Positions 1 to 5,511 of a DNA stretch of 5,938 nucleotides are shown piece by piece. How positions within the stretch are numbered: position 1 is the stretch's first letter; every line of letters begins with the position of its first letter. Made by a program: the position numbers and the translations under genes. Source of the DNA: CAMAVH01 sp035714115 (GTDB lineage Bacteria > Pseudomonadota > Alphaproteobacteria > SMXQ01); contig DASTMO010000012.1 in assembly GCA_035714115.1 (NCBI GenBank), positions 1-5,938 of the forward strand, in the 5' to 3' direction. The notes beneath the pieces are model-generated. The model ran no database searches, had not been told where the DNA came from, and was given only the letters and a program-made list of their open reading frames with translations.

Positions 1-1
1 C

Positions 2-259
2 GACAACGCGGCGGGTGAGGCTTGCCCGTTCTGGCCCGGCAAGCCGACGACCGCGCATTGGGGGGTGCCCGATCCGGCGGCGGCGCAAGGCACCGATCTG
101 GAAAAGAAGGCGGCCTTTGTGCAAGCCGTCCGCTTCCTAAAAAACCGCATCTCGACCTTCATCAATCTGCCGATCATGTCGCTCGACAGTCTCGCCTTGC
201 GCAACCGGCTGAACGCCATCGGCCAGATGGAAGGCGCGACGAAGCGCCAAAACGCCTGA
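2..259 (+). CDS. arsC: Arsenate reductase ArsC, LMW-phosphatase (thioredoxin-coupled) type, 3' end only
   Basis: C-terminal 85 residues of a cytoplasmic arsenate reductase that reduces As(V) to As(III) for export. The reading frame is open from base 2 and ends at TGA 257-259. The fragment opens DNAAGEACPFWPGKP, followed by AHWGVPDPA. This matches the family's redox-relay loop and the conserved HWG-x-x-DPA segment (compare NNCPILPP...HWGFDDPA in plasmid pI258 ArsC). The Cys at bases 23-25 corresponds to pI258 Cys89. Base 1 (c) would fit the last base of the partner Cys codon (Cys82 equivalent), which with the N-terminal CX5R loop lies outside the window. The rest (FLKNRISTFINLPIMSLD) is the closing helix of this clade. 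It is followed one base later by acr3, so the two are surely co-transcribed. ATG codons inside this frame are not the true start. Family assignment is firm; the missing half prevents checking activity. Confidence 0.9.
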   Translation, partial: DNAAGEACPFWPGKPTTAHWGVPDPAAAQGTDLEKKAAFVQAVRFLKNRISTFINLPIMSLDSLALRNRLNAIGQMEGATKRQNA

Positions 260-260
260 G

Positions 261-1292
261 ATGTCGTTCTTCGAACGTTTCCTGACCTTGTGGGTCGGGC
301 TGTGCATCGTCGCCGGCATCGCGCTCGGCTACCTGCTGCCGGATGTTTTCGCCATCATCGGCGCGGCGGAGGTCGCCAAGGTCAATATTCCTGTCGCCGC
401 GCTGGTCTGGCTGATGATCGTGCCGATGCTGCTGCGCATCGATTTCGCGGCACTGCGCCAGGTCGCTGGCTATTGGCGCGGCATCGGCGTCACCCTGTTC
501 GTCAATTGGGCGGTGAAGCCGTTCTCGATGGCGCTGCTCGGCTGGCTGTTCGTCGGCTGGCTTTTCCGGCCCTACCTGCCGGCGGCGCAGATCGATTCCT
601 ATATCGCCGGACTGATCCTGCTTGCCGCCGCGCCCTGCACCGCGATGGTCTTCGTCTGGTCGCATCTGACCAAGGGCGAGCCGCATTTCACCCTGAGCCA
701 GGTGGCGCTCAACGACGCTATCATGATCGTCGCCTTCGCGCCCATCGTCGGTCTGCTGCTGGGCCTCTCGGCGATCAGCGTGCCGTGGAATACGCTCGTG
801 CTGTCGGTCGCGCTTTACATTCTCTTGCCGGTCGCGGCGGCGCAGATCGTCCGCCGGATCGTATTGGCGCGCGGCGGGCAGCCGGCACTCGATGCGCTGC
901 TGCGTCGTCTGCAACCTGTCTCTTTGACCGCGCTCCTGGCGACGCTGGTTCTGCTGTTCGGCTTTCAGGGCCGTCAGATCGTCGCCCAGCCCCTCGTGAT
1001 CGCGCTGCTCGCCGTGCCGATCCTGCTGCAGGTCTATTGCAACGCCGGGCTGGCTTATCTGCTTAATCGCGCGCTCGGCGAGCGCCATGCGGTGGCCGGC
1101 CCTTCGGCGCTGATCGGCGCGAGCAATTTCTTCGAACTGGCGGTCGCGGCGGCCATCGTCTTGTTCGGCCTCGATTCGGGCGCGGCGCTGGCCACCGTCG
1201 TCGGCGTGTTGATCGAGGTGCCGGTCATGCTGTCCGTTGTGCGCATCGTCAATGCCAGCAAGGGATGGTATGAGCGCCGCACCGCTACCTGA
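261..1292 (+). CDS. acr3: ACR3-family arsenite efflux permease
   Basis: Inner-membrane arsenite/H+ antiporter of 343 residues, a usual bacterial ACR3 length, exporting the As(III) made by the preceding ArsC. About ten hydrophobic segments can be seen (roughly residues 8-27, 42-60, 75-100, 115-133, 147-170, 176-196, 220-236, 245-268, 285-303 and 307-330). Two functional family signatures are present. The transport-essential Cys is Cys126 in AAAPCTAMVFVWS, and the conserved acidic residue in the last segments is Glu319 in GVLIEVPVML. The segments NDAIMI (151-156) and GASNFFELAVA (286-296) are also typical ACR3. The ATG lies one base after the arsC stop with only a weak Shine-Dalgarno-like GAAG, so translational coupling is likely. 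The gene ends exactly where the opposing amidohydrolase ends. The name arsB is often used for such genes, but this is the ACR3 family and not the unrelated 12-TM ArsB. Confidence 0.95.
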   Translation: MSFFERFLTLWVGLCIVAGIALGYLLPDVFAIIGAAEVAKVNIPVAALVWLMIVPMLLRIDFAALRQVAGYWRGIGVTLFVNWAVKPFSMALLGWLFVGWLFRPYLPAAQIDSYIAGLILLAAAPCTAMVFVWSHLTKGEPHFTLSQVALNDAIMIVAFAPIVGLLLGLSAISVPWNTLVLSVALYILLPVAAAQIVRRIVLARGGQPALDALLRRLQPVSLTALLATLVLLFGFQGRQIVAQPLVIALLAVPILLQVYCNAGLAYLLNRALGERHAVAGPSALIGASNFFELAVAAAIVLFGLDSGAALATVVGVLIEVPVMLSVVRIVNASKGWYERRTAT

Positions 1293-1295
1293 TCA
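1290..1295. other. Abutting convergent stop codons (TGATCA)
   Basis: The acr3 stop TGA (1290-1292) and the amidohydrolase stop (tca on plus, TGA on minus, 1293-1295) touch with no base between them. They form the palindrome TGATCA inside CTGATCAG (1289-1296). No stem with a T-run lies near, so no intrinsic terminator separates the two convergent transcripts. Confidence 0.9.
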
Positions 1296-2342
1296 GATTC
1301 CGTAAAGCGCCTTGGCATTGACGCCGAGGATCTTGTCGGCGGCGGCGGCGGGGATCTTTCCGTCGCTCTTGAGCAGACGCAGCGCTTCGATCTCGGTCGA
1401 TGTGTCGTGGTGGCCGTAATCGGTGCCGACCACGAGATTGTCCTCGCCCGCCACTTTCAGGATCGTCGGCAGATCGTCGGTCACCTGGCAGGCGACATAC
1501 ATGTTGTTGGCCTTGAGCGGGCTCGCCGGCAGGCGCTTGCCGCGCCGCTTGAAGCGCAGCGCCATGTCGTTGATCAGATAGGGAATCCATTCGGCGCTGA
1601 CCTCGACGAAGCCCCAGCGCAATTTCGGGAACATCTGCGGCACGCCGTCCATCACCAGCATGTGACAGCCGCCGACGGTCGAGAGCTTGAATTTGTTGAA
1701 GCCCGAATCGTCGATGAAGAAATCGTGATGGGTGTAGCTGCCCGCCGCCGAATGGAAGCAGATCGGCAGGTCCATCTCCTCGGCCAGCGCATAGAGGGGG
1801 AAGAAGTAAGGATCGCTCGGCTTGCGGTCGGCTTCAAGGCCGCGCATGTAGACGCCGCAAGCGCCATTGTCCTTGGCGAATGACAGCTCTTGGCGCGCTT
1901 TGGACAGATCGTAGGTCGAGACCATGGCGACCCAGCGCAGGCGATTGCGGCTCTTCTTCCAGATCTCGGCGAGCCAGCGGTTGTAGCCCTTCACCAGAGC
2001 GTGCTGGACATGGGCCTTCTGCGTGTAGGGCCAGATGAAGAAAGTCGGGTAGAGCACCTGGACGTCAATCTCCAGCTCGTCCATATGCTTGAGCCGCGCT
2101 TCGACGTCGCGCATTTCGCGCGCCGCTTCCGGGGTGTTGTTGCCGACGTTCTTGTCCTTGGGGATCAGGCGGCCGTCGCTGATCCAGAATTCCTTCTGGT
2201 AATTGCGCCCATCATTGGCGGCGATGCCGGCGCCCGACATTTGCGCGACGATCATCGGCGTGTATTTGCGGTCGGCCTCGTCCATGAATTCCCAGGTGTA
2301 GGGCGTTTCAAGAACATGGGCGTCGGCGTCGATGGTGCGCAT
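1293..2342 (-). CDS. Metal-dependent amidohydrolase, Amidohydro_2 (ACMSD-like) family
   Basis: A 349-residue protein of the TIM-barrel Amidohydro_2 family, whose members include ACMSD, gamma-resorcylate decarboxylase and related C-C hydrolases/decarboxylases. Visible landmarks are the N-terminal metal motif DADAHVLETP (Asp7-x-His9, the D-x-H variant of H-x-H common in this subgroup), the barrel His197 in LPICFHSAAGSY, the segment WGFVEVSAEWIPYL (243-256), and the C-terminal metal/catalytic Asp308 in VVGTDYGHHD. These residues suggest an active single-metal enzyme, probably cytoplasmic since there is no signal peptide. The start is fixed by the motif beginning at residue 5; its ribosome site is weak (GAAAG, about 12 bases upstream). 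The gene is divergent from the aldehyde dehydrogenase and convergent with acr3. A link to a ring-cleavage or aromatic carboxylate route with the dehydrogenase is inference. The exact reaction, hydrolysis or decarboxylation, cannot be told. Confidence 0.88.
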   Translation of the reverse strand: MRTIDADAHVLETPYTWEFMDEADRKYTPMIVAQMSGAGIAANDGRNYQKEFWISDGRLIPKDKNVGNNTPEAAREMRDVEARLKHMDELEIDVQVLYPTFFIWPYTQKAHVQHALVKGYNRWLAEIWKKSRNRLRWVAMVSTYDLSKARQELSFAKDNGACGVYMRGLEADRKPSDPYFFPLYALAEEMDLPICFHSAAGSYTHHDFFIDDSGFNKFKLSTVGGCHMLVMDGVPQMFPKLRWGFVEVSAEWIPYLINDMALRFKRRGKRLPASPLKANNMYVACQVTDDLPTILKVAGEDNLVVGTDYGHHDTSTEIEALRLLKSDGKIPAAAADKILGVNAKALYGI

Positions 2343-2344
2343 GA

Positions 2345-2357
2345 CGAAAGGCTTTCG
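2345..2357. repeat. 13-bp inverted repeat before the amidohydrolase start
   Basis: CGAAAG and CTTTCG form a perfect 6-bp dyad around one base, two bases from the amidohydrolase ATG. It overlaps that gene's only ribosome-site candidate. It could be a small operator, but a single-base loop cannot fold as an RNA hairpin without opening inner pairs, and six pairs can occur by chance. Confidence 0.3.
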
Positions 2358-2456
2358 CTGGGACTATTGCCCCATCTAACACCCATCATTGCTCTGAGAA
2401 AAGCAGTTGCGTGAAACCACGGCTCCTCCGCTATGATCCGGCAAAACCGATAATCC

Positions 2457-2462
2457 AGGGAG
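2457..2462 (+). promoter_or_regulatory. Ribosome binding site of the aldehyde dehydrogenase
   Basis: AGGGAG lies 6 bases before ATG 2469. It decides this start over the in-frame ATG at 2505 (Met13), which has no comparable site. Confidence 0.7.
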
Positions 2463-2468
2463 ACGACA

Positions 2469-3929
2469 ATGAGCAGCGCCACGCCCGCGCCCGTGCATGC
2501 CAAGATGCTGATCGGCGGCAAAAGCGTCGACAGCAACCGCCTGATCGAAGTGTTCAATCCGGCGCGCCCCGACGAATTGGTCGGCACCGTGCCGCGCGGC
2601 ACGCCGGAAGATGTCGTGGCCGCCATCGCCGCCGCGCGCAAGGCGCAGCCGGCCTGGGCCAAGCTGAGCTTCAAGGAGCGCGCCGCGGTTTTGGCCCGCG
2701 CGCTCAAGAAGGCCGACGAGAACATCGCGGCGCGCGCCGAGCTGTTCGTGCGCGAGAACGGCAAGACGCTCACCGAATCGAAGGGCGAGTTGGCCGGCGT
2801 GTCGAAGCGCATGGAACTGACGCTCGAATTGGCCGACGAGCTCGACCATCCGCGCGAGATGGACGCGCCGAACGGTCGCACCTTCATCGGCCATATCCCG
2901 TTCGGCGTCGTCGTCTCCATCGTGCCGTGGAATGCGCCGGTCACGTTGGCGGTGCAGCAGTTCCTGCCGGCGCTGCTGGCGGGCAATGGCGTAGTTTTGA
3001 AGCCGCCCGAGACTTGCCCGCTCGGATTGATCGACTACACGACGGCTTTCGCCTCCGAACTGCCGGCGGGCCTGCTCAACATCGTCACCGGTTTGCCGAA
3101 CGAGATCGGCGACGCGCTGACGCGCAGCCCGGGCGTCGACAAGATCGGCTTCACCGGTTCGGTGCCCTCGGCGGCCAAGATCATGGCCAATGCGGCCGAG
3201 ACGATCAAAGGCATCACGCTGGAGCTCGGCGGCAACGATCCGGCCATCGTGCTCGAAGATGCGGACTTGAGCGAAGAGACGCTCAAGCGCATGTCCGAGG
3301 CGGTCTATCGCATGACCGGCCAGGTCTGCATGGCGATCAAGCGCGTCTACGTGCCGGAAAAGATCGCCGACCAGTTCACCGAGGCCTTCGCCAAGGTGGT
3401 GGACAAGATGCTCGTCGGCGACGGCCTGACGCCGGGCGTCGTCATGGGGCCGATGCATACGCAGCGCGCCCATGAACGCGCCAAGGAGCTGGTGGCCGAC
3501 ACGGAGAAGTCGGGCGCCAAGGTGCGCCGCCTCGGCAAGCTGACGGACGAGGCCAAAGCGGGGAAGGGCTATTTCCTGCCGCCGATGATCGCCACCGGCG
3601 TGAAGGAGGACTCGCGGCTGATGCGCGAGGAGCAGTTCTGTCCGCTGCTGCCCATCGCCACCTATAAAACGGTCGATGAGGCCATCGCGCGGGCCAACGA
3701 CACGATCTACGGCCTCGGCGGCTCGGTGTGGAGCAAGAATGTCGATGCCGCGCTCAATGTCGCGCGCCGTATCGAGGCCGGCTCGGTCTTCGTCAACACC
3801 CACGGTACGCAGAGCGTGAACCGCAAGGCGCCTTACGGCGGCGTCAAGCAGAGCGGCATCGGCCGCCGCGCCGGCGTCGAGGGCGTGAAGGAATATATGC
3901 AAATCCAGACGCTCACGACCTTCGAGTAG
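2469..3929 (+). CDS. NAD(P)-dependent aldehyde dehydrogenase (ALDH superfamily)
   Basis: A full-length 486-residue cytoplasmic aldehyde dehydrogenase oxidising an aldehyde to its carboxylate. All key residues are present: oxyanion Asn155 in VPWNAP, cofactor-binding Lys178 and Glu181 in LKPPE (the Glu favours NAD over NADP), the Rossmann turn GFTGS (227-231), general base Glu252 in LELGGNDP, nucleophile Cys287 in GQVCMAIKRVYV, and Glu389 in EEQFCP, where most relatives read EE-x-F-GP. The C-terminal oligomerisation part carries PYGGVKQSGIGR (455-466). The start follows a good AGGGAG site. Downstream a 17-bp stem ends transcription, so the gene is probably a single transcription unit. It is divergent from the amidohydrolase. 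Substrate is unknown; aromatic or aliphatic aldehydes are both possible. Replacement of the Gly by Cys390 beside the NAD-ribose Glu is a small oddity. Confidence 0.95.
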   Translation: MSSATPAPVHAKMLIGGKSVDSNRLIEVFNPARPDELVGTVPRGTPEDVVAAIAAARKAQPAWAKLSFKERAAVLARALKKADENIAARAELFVRENGKTLTESKGELAGVSKRMELTLELADELDHPREMDAPNGRTFIGHIPFGVVVSIVPWNAPVTLAVQQFLPALLAGNGVVLKPPETCPLGLIDYTTAFASELPAGLLNIVTGLPNEIGDALTRSPGVDKIGFTGSVPSAAKIMANAAETIKGITLELGGNDPAIVLEDADLSEETLKRMSEAVYRMTGQVCMAIKRVYVPEKIADQFTEAFAKVVDKMLVGDGLTPGVVMGPMHTQRAHERAKELVADTEKSGAKVRRLGKLTDEAKAGKGYFLPPMIATGVKEDSRLMREEQFCPLLPIATYKTVDEAIARANDTIYGLGGSVWSKNVDAALNVARRIEAGSVFVNTHGTQSVNRKAPYGGVKQSGIGRRAGVEGVKEYMQIQTLTTFE

Positions 3930-3935
3930 GCGACG

Positions 3936-3975
3936 AAAAGGCGCGTTATATCCATATTGATATGACGCGCCTTTT
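3936..3975 (+). terminator. Intrinsic terminator of the aldehyde dehydrogenase, overlapping the mod control region
   Basis: AAAAGGCGCGTTATATC (3936-3952) pairs with GATATGACGCGCCTTTT (3959-3975): 17 pairs with a single G-U, around a 6-base loop (CATATT). It starts 6 bases after the dehydrogenase stop. The U-run is TTTT then GTTT, so the stem is strong and the tail modest. The A-run on the left arm makes it potentially bidirectional. Its right arm and loop contain the -35 of the modA promoter and a Mo-box-like dyad. Confidence 0.8.
3944..3967. promoter_or_regulatory. Second, upstream Mo-box-like dyad inside the terminator stem
   Basis: CGTTATAT (3944-3951) and ATATGACG (3960-3967) are separated by 8 bp, the same geometry as the downstream operator CGTTATAT-N8-ATATAACG. 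Fifteen of sixteen half-site bases agree. It overlaps the -35 TTGATA and lies exactly 42 bp from the downstream box. ModE binding is inferred; the dyad might instead be only a terminator stem. Confidence 0.5.
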
Positions 3976-3985
3976 GTTTCATAAT
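3957..3985 (+). promoter_or_regulatory. Sigma-70 type promoter of modABC
   Basis: TTGATA (3957-3962) and CATAAT (3980-3985) are separated by 17 bp; each hexamer matches consensus at five of six positions. Transcription would start near A3992, within the Mo-box, giving a leader of about 32 bases. This leader is too short for a molybdenum-cofactor riboswitch. Confidence 0.65.
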
Positions 3986-4011
3986 CGTTATATTCTGTTA
4001 AATATAACGAT
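3984..4011. promoter_or_regulatory. ModE operator (Mo-box) of modABC
   Basis: ATCGTTATATT (3984-3994) and AATATAACGAT (4001-4011) form a perfect 11-bp dyad around 6 bases. This matches the established ModE/MopA-type Mo-box (ATCGTTATATA-N6-TATATAACGAT in consensus form) and resembles the E. coli modA operator. It overlaps the end of the -10 and the predicted start site, the position expected for repression when molybdate is plentiful. The regulator gene is not in the window. Confidence 0.88.
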
Positions 4012-4015
4012 GAGG
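4012..4015 (+). promoter_or_regulatory. Ribosome binding site of modA
   Basis: GAGG lies 8 bases before ATG 4024, supporting that start. The ATG at 4010 overlaps the Mo-box and is out of frame. Confidence 0.55.
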
Positions 4016-4023
4016 TCGCGGCG

Positions 4024-4791
4024 ATGCGCGGTTTGAAAGCCTTGGCTCTGGCGGCTGTTTTGGCCTTATCGAGCCTGCCAGCCGTCGCGCAAACGAATGA
4101 GGTGCTGGTCTTCGCCGCCGCGAGCATGAAGACCGCCCTCGATGACATCGCCAAGCAGTGGCAGGTGGAGACCGGCAAGAGCGTTAAGGTCTCCTATGCG
4201 GCGTCTTCCGCGCTGGCCAAGCAGATCGAGCAGGGCGCGCCGGCCGATCTCTTCATCTCGGCCGACAGCGACTGGATGAATTATGTCGCGGGCAAAAGCC
4301 TCATCAAACCCGCGACGCGTGTCGACATGCTCGGCAACCGCATCGTTTTGGTTGCGGCGAAAGACAGCAAGGTTTCGCTGAAGATCGCGCCGAACTTCGA
4401 TCTCGCCGGCGCTCTCGGGAGCGATCGCTTGGCCATGGCCAATGTCGAATCCGTGCCGGCCGGCAAATACGGCAAGGCAGCGTTGGAGAGGCTCGGCGTG
4501 TGGGGCGCGGTCGCGAAGAAGGTTGCCCAGGCCGACGACGTGCGCGCCACACTGCTGCTGGTCTCGCGCGGCGAAGCGCCGCTCGGCATCGTCTATCAGA
4601 CCGACGCCGCCGCCGACGCCAACGTGAAGATCGTCGATGCTTTCCCGACTGACAGCCATCCGGCCATCATCTATCCGGCCGCGGTTCTGGCCTCCTCGAA
4701 GAACGCCGACGCCGAAGCCTTCCTCGCCTATCTGCGCTCGGCCAAGGCCAAGCCATTGTTCGAGAAGCAGGGCTTCAGCGTTCTCCAATAG
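4024..4791 (+). CDS. modA: Periplasmic molybdate-binding protein of the Mo ABC importer
   Basis: A 255-residue periplasmic solute-binding protein that captures molybdate (and tungstate) and delivers it to ModB. Residues 1-22 form a signal peptide (basic MRGLK, hydrophobic core, cleavage after AVA before Gln23). The mature part begins NEVLVFAAASMKTALDDIA, typical of ModA. Oxyanion ligands known from E. coli ModA can be placed: Ser34 in AAAS, Ser61/62 in YAASSALAKQI, Ala146 in VPAGKYGKAALE, Val173 in DDVRATLLLV and Tyr191 in GEAPLGIVYQTDA. GAPADLFISAD (71-81) is also a hallmark. It is the first gene of the operon, behind a promoter with a Mo-box, so expression should rise when molybdate is scarce. 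No lipobox is seen, so the protein should be soluble. Confidence 0.96.
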   Translation: MRGLKALALAAVLALSSLPAVAQTNEVLVFAAASMKTALDDIAKQWQVETGKSVKVSYAASSALAKQIEQGAPADLFISADSDWMNYVAGKSLIKPATRVDMLGNRIVLVAAKDSKVSLKIAPNFDLAGALGSDRLAMANVESVPAGKYGKAALERLGVWGAVAKKVAQADDVRATLLLVSRGEAPLGIVYQTDAAADANVKIVDAFPTDSHPAIIYPAAVLASSKNADAEAFLAYLRSAKAKPLFEKQGFSVLQ

Positions 4792-4815
4792 CGCGGCCTC
4801 GGTTACATTGCCCCC

Positions 4816-5511
4816 ATGATGCAGTGGCTGACGCCGGAAGAATGGGAGGTCGTGGGCTTGAGCCTGCGCGTCGCCCTATGGGCGACCCTGGGCAGCCTGC
4901 CGTTCGGGCTGGCGGTCGCCTGGCTGCTGGCGCGCAAGCGCTTCTGGGGCCATGCGCTGCTCAACGGTCTGGTCCATCTGCCGCTGATCATGCCGCCGGT
5001 CGTCACCGGCTATATCCTGCTGATCCTGTTCGGACGGCGCGGCGTGCTGGGCGCGGCGCTGGCCGATATCGGCATCGTCTTCGCCTTCCGCTGGACCGGC
5101 GCGGCGCTGGCCTGCGCCATCATGGGCTTTCCGCTGATGGTGCGCGCCATCCGCCTCTCCATCGAAGCGGTCGACCGCCGCCTCGAAGCGGCAGCCGGCA
5201 CGCTCGGCGCCAATCCGGTCATGGTGTTCCTCACCGTCACCTTGCCGCTGATCCTGCCTGGCGTGATCGCCGGCGCGATCCTTGCCTTCGCCAAGGCCAT
5301 GGGCGAATTCGGCGCGACCATCACCTTCGTCTCGAATATTCCCGGCGAGACGCGCACGCTGCCGACCGCCATTTACACCTATCTCAATGTGCCGGGCGGC
5401 GATGCGGGCGCGATCCGCCTGACGCTGATCTCGGTGGCCCTCTCGCTCGCCGCGCTCTTGGTCTCGGAATGGCTGGCGCGCCGCGCCGCGCGCAACATCG
5501 GGGGCGCGTGA
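4816..5511 (+). CDS. modB: Molybdate ABC transporter permease
   Basis: A 231-residue inner-membrane permease forming the homodimeric molybdate channel, close to the usual ModB length. About five membrane segments are visible (roughly residues 12-38, 49-72, 88-110, 144-163 and 197-216). The cytoplasmic EAA loop that docks on ModC starts at Glu124 (EAAAGTLGANP) and runs to the LPLILPG segment. GEFGATITFVSNIPGETRTLP (163-183) is the ModB signature. The start MMQWLTPEEWEVVGLSL aligns with the short N-terminus of E. coli ModB (DPEWQAVLLSL). The gene begins 24 bases after modA, with no recognisable Shine-Dalgarno sequence (the upstream bases are pyrimidine-rich, ATTGCCCCC); ATG 4819 is an alternative. 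It overlaps modC by one base. Confidence 0.95.
   Translation: MMQWLTPEEWEVVGLSLRVALWATLGSLPFGLAVAWLLARKRFWGHALLNGLVHLPLIMPPVVTGYILLILFGRRGVLGAALADIGIVFAFRWTGAALACAIMGFPLMVRAIRLSIEAVDRRLEAAAGTLGANPVMVFLTVTLPLILPGVIAGAILAFAKAMGEFGATITFVSNIPGETRTLPTAIYTYLNVPGGDAGAIRLTLISVALSLAALLVSEWLARRAARNIGGA

Larger units (their letters stand above)
2343..2468. promoter_or_regulatory. Divergent intergenic region between amidohydrolase and aldehyde dehydrogenase
   Basis: These 126 bp must hold the promoters of both divergent genes. Toward the dehydrogenase there is a good -10, TATGAT (2432-2437), with a poor -35, TTGCGT (2407-2412), at a long 19-bp spacing. Its ribosome site AGGGAG (2457-2462) sits 6 bases before the ATG. 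Toward the amidohydrolase only a weak pair is seen (TTTTCT-N17-TTAGAT on the minus strand, 2402 to 2374). A perfect dyad, CGAAAG-g-CTTTCG (2345-2357), lies just upstream of the amidohydrolase start. No small ORF or RNA gene is evident. Confidence 0.4.

Noticed and set aside
233..248. Hairpin GGCGC-N6-GCGCC at the end of arsC as a terminator or attenuator
   Set aside because: Only five pairs, inside coding sequence, with no T-run, and in GC-rich DNA where such stems are common.
174..1088. A 304-codon minus-strand frame opposite arsC/acr3
   Set aside because: The composition (Gln, Arg, Asp, His rich) is the complement of a membrane-protein gene; acr3 on the plus strand explains the region fully.
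1407..2414. Two plus-strand frames (158 and 174 codons) opposite the amidohydrolase
   Set aside because: They are shadows of the amidohydrolase, whose metal motifs and length are convincing.
3992..4023. A molybdenum-cofactor riboswitch in the modA leader
   Set aside because: The predicted leader is only about 32 bases and AT-rich; the Moco aptamer is far larger. The Mo-box explains molybdate control.
2376..4178. A 600-codon open frame on the minus strand
   Set aside because: It lies antisense to the clearly real aldehyde dehydrogenase and the start of modA, is full of His, Arg, Asp and Gly as GC-rich shadows are, and has no recognisable domain.
4789..4816. Possible modA-modB fusion by stop-codon read-through, as both share a frame
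   Set aside because: ModA ends naturally at its usual C-terminus and is periplasmic by signal peptide; eight extra codons add no domain link.
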